Assembly (NCBI RefSeq): GCF_047238265.1
Contig: NZ_JBDFMM010000001.1
Span: 2,604,001-2,668,000, forward strand
Reading direction: 5' to 3'
Length of the DNA stretch: 64,000 bases
From: Paenibacillus_F sp047238265
GTDB taxonomy: Bacteria > Bacillota > Bacilli > Paenibacillales > NBRC-103111
Part shown: positions 52,468-61,181 of the stretch, piece by piece
Position numbering within the stretch: position 1 is the stretch's first letter
How the letters are laid out: each line of letters opens with the position of its first letter
Notes under the pieces: generated by a model
Database searches by the model: none
The model's input: the letters and a program-made list of their open reading frames with translations, nothing else
Told to the model about the DNA's origin: nothing
Translations under genes and position numbers: made by a program

Positions 52468-53988
52468 ATGTCTATACGCATGCGGCTGACTTTGTTATAT
52501 TCGGGTATTCTTTCCGCTACACTGCTGCTGTTCGGAATCGTCCTGTACAGCTTTCTGCAAATCTATTTCATTAATGACCTTAAAGATTCGCTCAAAGAGC
52601 AGACGGATGTTCTGCAGGAGAGCGTCACCTATAAGCTTAAAGTGGACCCGCTGGGTTCGGATCTGGACATACAGCTTGACCATGTCGATACCGTCCAGTC
52701 GGGCATGTTCCTGCAACTCGTCAACTTGATCAACGGCGACAAGGCGAGGACGGCCAATTTGGGCCAGGTGGAGTTGCCTTTCTCCAAAGATGCCGCCGTT
52801 AAAAAGAAGCAGGGCTACTACATCACGGAAGATGTCCAGCAAACGCCCTTCCTTATCTATAACCAGCCGCTGCTGCTGAACGGGAAGCTCGTGGGCGTGC
52901 TGCAGTCCGCTTATAACATCGGCCTCATCGACAAATTTCTGTCTATACTCCGTCTGGTGCTGATCCTGCTCTCCCTCGTGGTGGTTTGTACGGCTTCGTT
53001 TATGGGGTGGCTATCTTCCAAGCGGGCGTTAAAGCCCGTATATACCTTGATTGAAGCGACCCGCCAAATACAGAAAAGCGACGATCTCGGCAACCGGATC
53101 GCCGTTAAATCTACCGGAGACGAAGTGAGCCTGCTGGGCTCGACCATCAACGGCATGCTGGAACGCATTCAGCACATGTACGGGGAACTGGACAAGTCGT
53201 ATATGACCCAGCGGAGGTTTGTGGCGGACGCTTCTCACGAGCTGAGAACGCCCCTGACGACGATTAGCGGCAATGCGGAATTTTTACAAAAGGCGTGGCA
53301 GTCGTTCCGGCAGACACCGGAGCAGAGAATAGACACGGATCGGCTCGACCTTTCCATCGAAGCCATTCATGATATTGCCGACGAGGCAAGCCGGATGGGC
53401 AGGCTCGTCCATAATCTGCTTACCTTGGCGCGTGCCGATTCGGGACTGCATCTGAGAAAAGACAGACTGAGCATTAGCGCCGTCGTCCAGGATGTAATCC
53501 GCAAATCCCAGGTACTGGCGAAATCCGCGGAGTTTCAAGCCGGGCCTTTGGACGAGCTTCAATCTTTGTTCGTTGTAGGCGACAGGGACTATCTGCAGCA
53601 GCTGCTGTTTATTTTTGTGGAAAATGCTTTCAAGTATACCGAAAACGGCAGGGTGAGGCTCTATGCAAAAGCAGGGGAAGAGCATGTGGAGCTTATCATT
53701 GAGGATACGGGCATCGGCATGGACGAGAAAGATATTCCCCATATCTTCGACAGATTTTACCGGGCCGATCCTTCAAGAGGCGAAACGCCGGGTACCGGAC
53801 TCGGCTTGTCGATCGCGAAATGGATTTTGGAGGAACACCGCGGTACCGTCGATATTCACAGCCGCCGGAACGAAGGCACGCGGTTTACGATCCGGCTTCC
53901 GGTCGTGCCCGCCGCCTATGAGGAAAGGGAAACGGGATCTTTAGGTAGAGATGCTTCCGCCCAGCCGGAAGGGGAACAGGCATTTTAA
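52468..53988 (+). CDS. orphan sensor histidine kinase with HAMP domain
   Basis: A 506-residue kinase. Helix 1 (LLYSGILSATLLLFGIVLYS), an outside sensor region of about 130 residues, helix 2 (ILRLVLILLSLVVVCTASFM), a HAMP linker, the phosphorylated His in DASHELRTPLTTISGN, then N, G1 and G2 boxes (VENAFKYT, IEDTGIGMD, PGTGLGLSIAKWI). ATG 52468 has GGAGG upstream. No response regulator gene lies next to it, so its partner is elsewhere. Signal unknown. Confidence 0.9.
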   Translation: MSIRMRLTLLYSGILSATLLLFGIVLYSFLQIYFINDLKDSLKEQTDVLQESVTYKLKVDPLGSDLDIQLDHVDTVQSGMFLQLVNLINGDKARTANLGQVELPFSKDAAVKKKQGYYITEDVQQTPFLIYNQPLLLNGKLVGVLQSAYNIGLIDKFLSILRLVLILLSLVVVCTASFMGWLSSKRALKPVYTLIEATRQIQKSDDLGNRIAVKSTGDEVSLLGSTINGMLERIQHMYGELDKSYMTQRRFVADASHELRTPLTTISGNAEFLQKAWQSFRQTPEQRIDTDRLDLSIEAIHDIADEASRMGRLVHNLLTLARADSGLHLRKDRLSISAVVQDVIRKSQVLAKSAEFQAGPLDELQSLFVVGDRDYLQQLLFIFVENAFKYTENGRVRLYAKAGEEHVELIIEDTGIGMDEKDIPHIFDRFYRADPSRGETPGTGLGLSIAKWILEEHRGTVDIHSRRNEGTRFTIRLPVVPAAYEERETGSLGRDASAQPEGEQAF

Positions 53989-54002
53989 AGGAATACAGGA
54001 AA

Positions 54003-54030
54003 AAGCCGCTGAAATCAGCGGTTTTTTTTG
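54003..54030 (+). terminator. intrinsic terminator after histidine kinase gene
   Basis: AAGCCGCTGA AA TCAGCGGTTTTTTTT hairpin and T run. Confidence 0.85.
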
Positions 54031-54126
54031 GTGAACGGCGGCAGGGATTTCAATTGATTAAGGGCATTAATTAAAGATGTTAATATCGTTAATCAAATCT
54101 GACTGCAGTATGATCCTGCCGCAGGC

Positions 54127-54518
54127 TTACGTGAAGCGTGTCTGTGCCGGGAGCGCCGTATTCGAGTTCAACGCCCCGGAACGGTTTACGGCATCTTTTT
54201 CGGCTAGGGGGTGAAGGGACTCCATAACTTTCGAGGGCGAGCCGAGGATATTAAAAAGACCAGCCGCTTTCTTCTTTGCTTTGTCCTCGTTTTTCAGCGA
54301 TTGCGTACACGTTGCGGCCAGCTTGGCGGCATTCAGATACGTAAAGCTTCCAGTGGATGGATCAATGGAGAAAGTAATTTTTTGGGATTGATTTCGCTCG
54401 CAGTTCCGTTTTCCTTCCAAATAATCGTAATGCGGCGGACAGGGTTGCCGCCAAGTACGTCTTCTGATGCCCGGGCTAGGGCTACAGCGAATTGCGGCGT
54501 TTCGGGATACACCGGCAT
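54127..54518 (-). pseudogene. possible decayed coding stretch
   Basis: Two overlapping - strand frames (54333-54518 and 54127-54420) have protein-like composition: PQFAVALARASEDVLGGNP and RRITIIWKE in one, KITFSIDPSTGSFTYLNAAK in the other. Joining them with a frameshift near 54425 would give one protein of about 130 residues. I do not recognise the family, and there is no good ribosome site. It may also be non-coding. Confidence 0.3.
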
Positions 54519-54520
54519 AG

Positions 54521-54556
54521 CAAAAAAAGCCAGAGCCGCAGTCTCTGACTTTACCG
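54521..54556 (-). terminator. intrinsic terminator after DoxX-like gene
   Basis: On the - strand AGTCAGAG ACTGCGG CTCTGGCT followed by seven T's. Confidence 0.75.
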
Positions 54557-54985
54557 GACGCGGGAAGGTTTTTCCAGGCGCGGATTATCCGCTGCCGGTT
54601 CGGACGATGCCCACAGCACCCACCAGATTAGAAGGGGCTGGAATAGAAGCCGCAGCCACAGGAGTGAAGGCGGCGTGTACGATTGGGACGGGGCGGGAAT
54701 GTTGTACAAGGCCGCGTAAATATTCGCCGGAAACACAAGCACGAGATAGACGGCGATGATCACTCCCGCCTTCCGGCGCATGGATGGTACGAGCAGCAGG
54801 ACGGCCAGCACAAGCTCCAAGATGCCTGTCGCATAGATCAAAGGAATCCGGAGCGGGACGAATCCCGGCAGCATACGGGCAAAGCCGTCAGCCTCTTTGA
54901 AATGGTAAAAGCAAGCGCAGGCGAAAAAGACGGCGAAGAGAAAGATTCCGATTTTTTTCGGCCACGGGGTATGCGATCGGGTCAT
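54551..54985 (-). CDS. DoxX-like membrane protein
   Basis: A 144-residue protein with four helices: IGIFLFAVFFACACFYHFK, IPLIYATGILELVLAVLLLV, KAGVIIAVYLVLVFPANIYA and LLWLRLLFQPLLIWWVLW. The HFKEADGFARMLPGFVPLR loop and ILELVLAVLL motif fit the DoxX family, whose members are linked to redox and oxidative stress but poorly understood. ATG 54985 has AAAGGTGA five bases upstream. Confidence 0.8.
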   Translation of the reverse strand: MTRSHTPWPKKIGIFLFAVFFACACFYHFKEADGFARMLPGFVPLRIPLIYATGILELVLAVLLLVPSMRRKAGVIIAVYLVLVFPANIYAALYNIPAPSQSYTPPSLLWLRLLFQPLLIWWVLWASSEPAADNPRLEKPSRVR

Positions 54986-55358
54986 AGCTCACCTTTCCTT
55001 TCCTCCCGGGGAGGTTGATTTCGGTGAGCGTTACTTACCCGCGGCGGACGCGCAGGAATCACTCATACGAACGTTGGCTCGGCCGGTCTAGATCCGTCCG
55101 GCCAGCGGTGTACCTGATCTTCTGGTTGGAAATCAACATCGGTTTATGTTTCCGGGCTCCATTACGGCGGTATCCCTGTCCGCCGGAATTTTCCGTTCCA
55201 TTAGAACGAGCGGATTAAAGAATCCGCTCCCAGACAGGAGCCGGCTATCCTATGTCTTTTTACTCCGCTCGCGTTGTTAGAAAAGCCGCCGCCGGTTATG
55301 GTACAATCACGTAAGCCGGACGAGACGGCAAAATATACAAGCTGAACAGAGGTGTCCT
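54986..55358. other. intergenic region
   Basis: No gene recognised. A perfect hairpin GAGCGGATT AAAG AATCCGCTC lies at 55208-55229 with no T run, and TACAAT at 55302-55307 may be the -10 of the GNAT gene. Confidence 0.4.
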
Positions 55359-55907
55359 ATGCCGACGATGATACTCCTGAACGAACAAGTTAATCCTGAG
55401 ATCCGGGCGCATATAGCAGGTGTGGAGGAATACCCGGAAATTGAGCGCCTGATGATGGATACCGCAAAATGGCTGCGGAGCAAAGGATCGACCCAGTGGT
55501 CCGGACTGCTAACTGGCAGTGACGATCACGATATGGCCGGGGCCCTGGAACGGGGAGAGGTTGTCGTGTTTAAGGGGGCGGAAGGTACGCTCCTGGCCTG
55601 TGTAATTCTTCAGCAGGAACCCGCCGAGTGGGACCTCAATCTTTGGCATCCGGAACGCGGAGAAACCGGAACCGCCGTTTACCTTCACCGTCTGGTCGTA
55701 GAGCGCGGACAAGCGGGCAGAGGTTTGGGAAGAACGGTGATGGACTGGATCGGACGGGAAATATCATTTCCGGGCAAAGACCGTATCCGTCTGGATTGCA
55801 TCGGCAGCAATGAAACGTTGAACGCTTTTTACAAAAGCTGCGGCTATACCTATATAGGCGAGTCGGGCGGATTCAGTCTGTATGAATTCATACTGCCCTT
55901 GCGCTGA
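55359..55907 (+). CDS. GNAT-family N-acetyltransferase
   Basis: A 182-residue acetyltransferase. Residues about 110-150 carry YLHRLVVERGQAGRGLGRTV, where AGRGLG is the acetyl-CoA pyrophosphate loop, followed by RIRLDCIGSNETLNAFYKS and CGYTYIGE, the usual GNAT ending. Substrate unknown. AGAGGTG lies just before the ATG. Single gene, with its own terminator. Confidence 0.88.
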   Translation: MPTMILLNEQVNPEIRAHIAGVEEYPEIERLMMDTAKWLRSKGSTQWSGLLTGSDDHDMAGALERGEVVVFKGAEGTLLACVILQQEPAEWDLNLWHPERGETGTAVYLHRLVVERGQAGRGLGRTVMDWIGREISFPGKDRIRLDCIGSNETLNAFYKSCGYTYIGESGGFSLYEFILPLR

Positions 55908-55922
55908 ATATTACTTCCGTTC

Positions 55923-55949
55923 CCGTCCTTTCCAAGGGCGGTTTTTTTC
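55923..55949 (+). terminator. intrinsic terminator after GNAT gene
   Basis: CCGTCCTT TCC AAGGGCGG (one G-U pair) followed by T's. Confidence 0.75.
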
Positions 55950-55974
55950 TTGTTAGCGATCTGTTGAAAGCCTA

Positions 55975-56100
55975 TTGACATATGGAAAAAGCTGTCTTAT
56001 TCTAAAATTGACTGAATTAATCAATCATAAAATTCTGTTCTTGATACCCGATTAAGCGGGTAAAATTTTTTACCTGTAAATTGACTGAATAAATCAATCA
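55975..56100 (+). promoter_or_regulatory. promoter with twin operators for FAD oxidoreductase gene
   Basis: TTGACA (55975-55980), 17-bp spacer, TATTCT (55998-56003). Operator 1, TTGACTGAATTAATCAATCA, is at 56008-56027, at the expected start site. Operator 2, TTGACTGAATAAATCAATCA, is at 56081-56100, next to the ribosome site. They differ at one base and are 73 bp apart, about seven helical turns, which would allow looping by one repressor. Confidence 0.8.
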
Positions 56101-56118
56101 AAAAAAGGAGCGATTAAG

Positions 56119-57606
56119 ATGAACCCACCTGACAAAGGCAATCACGCTAAGAGAAAAGCGCTTGTAATCGGAGGTAGCATAGGAGGAATGTTGGCCGCCA
56201 AAGTGCTCGCGGATTTTTATGATGAAGTGCTCATCGTCGACAAAGACGAATTTCCACTGGAGCCCGCCGACCGTTCCGGGACGCCGCACGGCTATCATCC
56301 TCATCGTTTTACGCAGCGCGGGAAGACGGTTTTCGAGCGTTATTTTCCCGGCTATGAGGAGGATCTGCTTCAGTTGGGCGCGCTGTCCTCACTGAACAAA
56401 ACCGTAACGAACACGAACGAGTACGGAACGATCAGCGGGCCCTATCCGCGCCGTGATATCAAGTTCACAAGAGCACTTCTGGAATGGGTCATCCGGGAAC
56501 GGGTGAAACGCATCCCGAATGTGTCTTTCCTTCCGGGTCACGAGGCCGTTCAGCTTATGAGCACACCGGACCGGAAAAAAGTGACCGGAGCGGTTGTCCG
56601 TTGCAGAAGCGGAAGCGGAGAAGAGAAGCCGTATCCGGCGGATCTCGTTATCGATACCGGCGGGAGGTTGTCCGGTCTGACGAAATGGCTGGAATTTATA
56701 GGGCTGGAGGTGCCCCCATCCGATTACCTGGACGTAAATCTCGGATACAGTACCCGCAGGTACAAGGTACCGGCCGGCAAAGAGCATCTCCTTCAGAAAT
56801 GGGATGTGATTAATATCGCCGGGCAGCCGGCTAAAGGTACATTTACGGGTGTGTTGTCCTTTATCGAAAATAATCGCGCGGAAATGCTGCTGTACCGGCC
56901 GGGAGGACATTACCCGCCTACGAGAGAAGGCGACTACGAAAAGGCCGCCGCCGCGCTCCCCGGCTCCGCCATCGGCGAAATTCTTGAAGAACTGGAACCG
57001 GCCGCTTCTCCGAGAGGATTTCGCGTGCCGCAGCTGTACCGCAGGCATTTCGAGCAGATGAAGGATTGGCCGGCGGGCCTGCTTGTTCTCGGCGACGCTT
57101 ACTGCATCTTCGATCCGATCTTCGGGCAGGGGATGACGGTGGCGGCCATCGAAGCGGAGGCTCTGGAAGCCTGCCTGCGGAAGCAGAGTCTGGCGCCGGT
57201 CCCTTCTCCGGAGTTCGAACGGGGTGTGCTGCGCCGTCTCCAGGACGTCATTGATCCTGCCTGGTGGTTAAACTGCGCGGCCGATCTCCGCTGGGAGGGC
57301 GTCACGTATTCGGGCACCGTGCCCCTGCAAGGGATCGAATTCGGCCGGAGATATATGAACCTGGTGCTGAAATATGCGACCGGGGAAAAGAATATGAAAT
57401 TTTTCGGCCTGTACTGGGCCGTCAATACGCTTTCCCTTCCCCCGGATCACCTGTTCAGGCCGGATCTGGTCCGCGAGGTGCTTTCTTCCTCCGGTGAGGG
57501 CAGGGAGCTGCTTGACGAGCTTCTCCGGGAAGGGAGCGGCTGCCTGTCCGCGGCTCTTGAGAAGATCGTCCCGGCGTTTTCCGAAACGGCTTACGAAACG
57601 GTCTGA
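56119..57606 (+). CDS. FAD-dependent oxidoreductase/epoxidase-like protein
   Basis: A 495-residue flavoprotein. It starts with the dinucleotide fold ALVIGGSIGGMLAAKVLADF, has GHHP/GYHPHRFTQRG after the first strand, DTGGRLSG in place of the DG motif, and LLVLGDAYCIFDPIFGQGMT as the FAD ribityl motif. The C-terminal 90 residues are specific to this group, which includes polyether-type epoxidases and related hydroxylases. AAGGAG lies nine bases before the ATG. Its gene is controlled by two matching operators and followed by a TetR gene. Confidence 0.82.
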   Translation: MNPPDKGNHAKRKALVIGGSIGGMLAAKVLADFYDEVLIVDKDEFPLEPADRSGTPHGYHPHRFTQRGKTVFERYFPGYEEDLLQLGALSSLNKTVTNTNEYGTISGPYPRRDIKFTRALLEWVIRERVKRIPNVSFLPGHEAVQLMSTPDRKKVTGAVVRCRSGSGEEKPYPADLVIDTGGRLSGLTKWLEFIGLEVPPSDYLDVNLGYSTRRYKVPAGKEHLLQKWDVINIAGQPAKGTFTGVLSFIENNRAEMLLYRPGGHYPPTREGDYEKAAAALPGSAIGEILEELEPAASPRGFRVPQLYRRHFEQMKDWPAGLLVLGDAYCIFDPIFGQGMTVAAIEAEALEACLRKQSLAPVPSPEFERGVLRRLQDVIDPAWWLNCAADLRWEGVTYSGTVPLQGIEFGRRYMNLVLKYATGEKNMKFFGLYWAVNTLSLPPDHLFRPDLVREVLSSSGEGRELLDELLREGSGCLSAALEKIVPAFSETAYETV

Positions 57607-57652
57607 AAGGATGATATAATTTGGGCATCAGCACGTGAAGTGGAGGATTACT

Positions 57653-58249
57653 GTGGCACCATTAAACGATCGGCAGTTGAATCAGATACGGGACGAACGC
57701 AGAATACAAATTATGGGGGCCGCCCTCAAGGTTTTTGCGAGACGGGGAATCATCGGTACGAAAATGAGCATGATCGCCGTTGAAGCGGGAATCAGTCACG
57801 GACTGCTCTACCATTATTTTACTTCGAAAGAAGAATTGTTTACTACGCTCGTGCAAAGCGCCATGGAAGCTTCACAGGAAGCGATGCGGGAAGTTTACCG
57901 GATTCCGGGTACGCCGCTTGATAAAATCCGGAGGTTATCCGAAGAGATGCTCGATAAGAGCGGGGCGCCTTATTTTATGCTGATTCACCAGGCGCGGACC
58001 TCGGAGGGAGTGCCGGACAAGGTCAATCAGCTCATGCGGGAATATTCCATGGCAACGTATGTCGAGCCGCTGCTCCCTCTGTTCCGGGAAGGACAGGAGC
58101 GGGGCGAGCTGGAAGCGGGCGATACGGAGGAGATGATCGCTTCCTATATTTCGGTCTTGTCGGGACTTATGGTAATCTCTGCGGACGGCAGCGGCGATTA
58201 TCTTGTTCCCCAGGTAGATTGTCTGCTCAGGATGATCACGAAAAGGTAG
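57653..58249 (+). CDS. TetR-family repressor
   Basis: A 198-residue repressor. The DNA-binding part is RRIQIMGAALKVFARRGIIG then MIAVEAGISHGLLYHYFTSKEEL. GTG 57653 is preferred, with GGAGG eight bases upstream; the frame is open to 57635. It lies 46 bp after the FAD oxidoreductase gene, with a TATAAT box (57615-57620) of its own. It is the natural candidate to bind the two TGACTGA...TCAATCA operators upstream of that gene. Confidence 0.88.
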   Translation: MAPLNDRQLNQIRDERRIQIMGAALKVFARRGIIGTKMSMIAVEAGISHGLLYHYFTSKEELFTTLVQSAMEASQEAMREVYRIPGTPLDKIRRLSEEMLDKSGAPYFMLIHQARTSEGVPDKVNQLMREYSMATYVEPLLPLFREGQERGELEAGDTEEMIASYISVLSGLMVISADGSGDYLVPQVDCLLRMITKR

Positions 58250-58400
58250 CACCGCAATGTGGCTGCTGCGCTCCTGTGAATAGCTGCGCTTGCGTGCAGC
58301 CCGCCGTCTTAATTTGCCGGCCGTAGGAGAATGGCGAAGCTCTTGATTTCATGCCATGCCGCTTAAGCGGGCTTCCGAAGTCGTACGTTTTTATAAAAGA

Positions 58401-58434
58401 CTCTCGCCGGGGAAACCGGCGGGAGCTTTTTTGT
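58401..58434 (+). terminator. intrinsic terminator
   Basis: CTCTCGCCGG / CCGGCGGGAG hairpin followed by CTTTTTTG. Confidence 0.8.
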
Positions 58435-58555
58435 GCGGGTTCTTTTTCACGATATAGGGGGCCGGGGATGATTAACAAATTCTTAACGGGTGCAAAAGAG
58501 GGATAGAGAACGCAAAGGCCGAATAGGTTGGGAGTAGGGAGGCCTTCCTGCTTCA

Positions 58556-58577
58556 AAAGTTAAAGCGCTTTAACTTT
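58556..58577 (+). promoter_or_regulatory. 22-bp perfect palindromic operator before chitosanase gene
   Basis: The core AGTTAAAGCGCTTTAACT extends by two more bases on each side as a perfect palindrome centred on a CG step. A central GCGC with flanking A/T arms is typical of LacI/GalR-family sites. It ends 26 bp before the TTG start. Confidence 0.75.
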
Positions 58578-58602
58578 ATTACAATTTTAAGGAGGAATTT
58601 AC

Positions 58603-59553
58603 TTGAAACAGAACCAACCGGTATCCGTAGGAAAACGGGTGAAATCATGTCTGCTTACCGCACTGAGCCTTACTTTAACGGGCACGATTTTGTTCACGTC
58701 CGCCGCTTTTCCAGCAAAAGTTTGGGCTGACGCAAATCAGGCACAGGGTGAAGCCTATGCGGAAGCTGCGGCGAGCTCCCCCGATGACAATTTCTCACCG
58801 TCTACTCTGCAGTTTCTGAAATCGAAGACGGGTCTGGACGGCGAGCAGTGGAACAACATTATGAAGCTGGTGAACAAAGCCGAACAAGATTCGCTTAAAT
58901 GGACCGAGTATTACGGGTATTGCGAGGATATCGACGATAACCGCGGTTACACGATCGGTATTTTCGGGGCGACGACAGGCGGTTCCAACGATACGGGTCC
59001 GGACGGACCGGCGCTGTTCAAGGAATATGATGCCATAAAAGGAGCTTCAAACCCGTCCGTGGAAGGCGGCCTTGCCCGGATCGGAGCCCACGGTTCCATG
59101 AAGGGATCGATCCTGAAAATTACCGACAGCGAGAAGGTTTTCTGCGGTAAAATCAAAAATCTGCAGAACGATGCGGCATGGAGAGAAGCCATGTGGCACA
59201 CGTTCTACAACGTGTATATCAAATACAGTGTCGACCAGGCGCGCCAGCGAGGCTTTAACTCGGCTTTGACGATCGGTTCTTTTGTGGACACGGCTTTGAA
59301 TCAGGGGGCCGAGGGTGATTCCGGAAGCCTGAAGGGCATTCTGGCCAAATCCGGAAGCAGCACGAACGAGAAGACGTTTATGACGAATTTCTACGCCAAA
59401 CGCACGCTGGTAGTGGATACGAACGAATACAACCAGCCTCCGAACGGCAAAAACCGGGTGAAGCAGTGGAGTTCGCTGCTGGGCATGGGAGAAACGGATT
59501 TGAAAAATGCGGATGCGGCGGTTAAAAAAGTGACGGGTTGGACGATGGAGTAA
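58603..59553 (+). CDS. secreted GH46-type chitosanase
   Basis: A 316-residue secreted enzyme. Residues 1-43 are a signal peptide (LTGTILFTSAAFPAKVWADA). The catalytic domain begins near residue 60 and carries the general acid Glu in VNKAEQDS and the catalytic Asp in CEDIDDNRGYTIGIFGATTG. The WREAMWHTFYNVYIKY and FVDTALNQGAEGD segments are typical of GH46. It hydrolyses chitosan outside the cell. TTG 58603 has AAGGAGG eight bases upstream. Single gene behind a strong palindromic operator. Confidence 0.9.
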   Translation: MKQNQPVSVGKRVKSCLLTALSLTLTGTILFTSAAFPAKVWADANQAQGEAYAEAAASSPDDNFSPSTLQFLKSKTGLDGEQWNNIMKLVNKAEQDSLKWTEYYGYCEDIDDNRGYTIGIFGATTGGSNDTGPDGPALFKEYDAIKGASNPSVEGGLARIGAHGSMKGSILKITDSEKVFCGKIKNLQNDAAWREAMWHTFYNVYIKYSVDQARQRGFNSALTIGSFVDTALNQGAEGDSGSLKGILAKSGSSTNEKTFMTNFYAKRTLVVDTNEYNQPPNGKNRVKQWSSLLGMGETDLKNADAAVKKVTGWTME

Positions 59554-59710
59554 ACGCAGAGCGAATAACCCGGATAGCGGGGATGCAGCAGGGGGAAGCG
59601 ATGCACGGTATTGCGGGTGTTCGCGAATTCCCCTTGCTGCACTATGCGGTACTTGCACAGCGGAAGAACGGGCACCGGCCGTTCGATTAGGCAATGGGGC
59701 TGTGCATATC

Positions 59711-59766
59711 TAGCCGGGCCTGGAGATTAGGTTCCATCCGGAACCGGTTCTCCGGGCTTTTTTAAT
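59711..59766 (+). terminator. terminator after chitosanase gene
   Basis: A long imperfect stem ending TTCTCCGGGCTTTTTT, with inner perfect arms GGTTCC/GGAACC. Confidence 0.65.
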
Positions 59767-59966
59767 GCGGTCACGAGCAGAACACCGCAGTTAGGCGGCG
59801 CCGCATCCCACGCTGCGCATCGGGTAGGCTTCCGTAGGCGCTCGTCATGCGGTCATGAAGGACCGCCGGAACCCGGAATACTGCGCAGTTACGGGGGCAG
59901 TCGAACAACAGCCGGAGCGCCGGAAGGTTCTCTTTCCGCACCGGGCGAAGCTCCCGGCGCGCGGCG

Positions 59967-59993
59967 TCCGGCGTCACATGACCGTGGTCAACC
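59967..59993. repeat. 27-bp dispersed repeat, copy 2
   Basis: TCCGGCGTCACATGACCGTG and the following GTCAACC differ from copy 1 (2292-2318) at two positions. Same strand, again between convergent genes. Confidence 0.6.
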
Positions 59994-60007
59994 GGACTCT
60001 GCCCGGT

Positions 60008-60868
60008 TCAGCCGAAAAATCCGATAAGCATGATTCCTGCGGTTATGACCAGGGCGCTCACGATCCGCAGCGTACCCTGTTTTTCCTTCAGCACGAAAAT
60101 ACCGAGTAAGGCGGCGAACACGGTACCGATTTCGCGGACAGGAGACACATGCGCGACCGGCGCATAGGCGAGCGCAAGCAAAAAAAGCAAATAGGAGCCG
60201 GTGTTCAAGACGGCACCGAGCACAATCTTTTTCCCGTTAAGCTTCCATTCGGAGGTGAGCTGACGGGACGCGAGAACCGCCGGAGTTAATCCGGCCGCGA
60301 AGCCGAGGCTGGTTACCTCCAGCAGGGCAAAGGCGGATACGTGCTGCAAATTGATTTTGTCCACGAGCACATAAGCAGTCGTGCACAAGCCGACGCTCAA
60401 GGCCATCAGCACGGGGGCAAACGAATATCCTTCTTCGCGTAAGGCGGACCGGCGCGCCGGAAGACCGCTCAGCATCACGAAGCCGAGAATCATGCAGAGA
60501 AGGCCGATCCAGCCGGGACCCGACAGGGATTCCCCCAGAAAAGCGACGCCGAACGCCGGAATGAGCAGGGTGTTGGTGCCTCTCATAATCGGATACACTT
60601 GGGAAAGATCCCCCATTTGATAAGTGCGTGACAGAAGAAGTCCGTAGACGGCCTGAAGCCCTGCAGAGGCGAGAAGCAGGAGCCAGGCGCCGATATCAAG
60701 CGATGAAGTCCATAATTCCCGGATAAACGCGGGGAAAAGAGCGACGGCCGCGATCATCGAGATGGACCACAAAAAAACGCTTTTGTTGCGGCTGCTCTTC
60801 GCGAACAGACTCCAGATAGAGTGAGTGAGGCCCGAAAGTACAACGAGAATAAAAGCAAGCAGAATCAT
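60008..60868 (-). CDS. EamA/DMT-family transporter
   Basis: A 286-residue membrane protein with ten helices in two EamA repeats. Landmarks are LSRTYQMGDLSQVYPIMRGT and ALAYAPVAHVSPVREIGTVF, the equivalent end of each repeat, followed by LGESLSGPGWIGLLCMILGF and LKEKQGTLRIVSALVITAGI. Probably exports a small metabolite such as an amino acid. GGAG lies eight bases before the ATG. Confidence 0.85.
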   Translation of the reverse strand: MILLAFILVVLSGLTHSIWSLFAKSSRNKSVFLWSISMIAAVALFPAFIRELWTSSLDIGAWLLLLASAGLQAVYGLLLSRTYQMGDLSQVYPIMRGTNTLLIPAFGVAFLGESLSGPGWIGLLCMILGFVMLSGLPARRSALREEGYSFAPVLMALSVGLCTTAYVLVDKINLQHVSAFALLEVTSLGFAAGLTPAVLASRQLTSEWKLNGKKIVLGAVLNTGSYLLFLLALAYAPVAHVSPVREIGTVFAALLGIFVLKEKQGTLRIVSALVITAGIMLIGFFG

Positions 60869-61181
60869 ACCATCATCTCCATAGCTTTCCCGCCCGGCGA
60901 TTTTGTTTTAATCACAGAGCGAATGTTGTTTTATTTGAGGTATTATGAATGATTATGTGGTTTTAAGTGTAATTGTATGACTGTATATCTCAACTGTCAA
61001 TGTTAAAAACAGAACGATTTGTTATCATGTGTTTTCTGGTCTGGCAGAGAAATATGGACAATTTCTTAGGGGGGTCTGGTTTGAATCCGGAAGTTGACAG
61101 AAGGCAGAGGTAATTTTACACTGAAGATAAAACAACAACATTCAACATAGAACCGGGAAAAATTATTATCGGAGGCCGTTT
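60869..61181. other. divergent intergenic region
   Basis: AT-rich, no gene. It contains the deoR promoter at 61094-61122. Confidence 0.55.
61094..61122 (+). promoter_or_regulatory. promoter of DeoR-family gene
   Basis: TTGACA (61094-61099), 17-bp spacer, TACACT (61117-61122), 60 bp before the start codon. Confidence 0.65.

Larger units (their letters stand above)
58250..58602 (+). other. intergenic region before chitosanase gene
   Basis: No gene seen. It contains a terminator (58401-58434) and a perfect palindrome (58556-58577). Confidence 0.6.
59554..60007. other. convergent intergenic region with terminator and repeat
   Basis: No gene found. A terminator-like structure lies at 59711-59765: an outer AGCC...GGGCT stem, an inner GGTTCC ATCC GGAACC, then T's. 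The GC-rich stretch up to 60007 contains the second copy of the 27-bp repeat. Confidence 0.55.
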
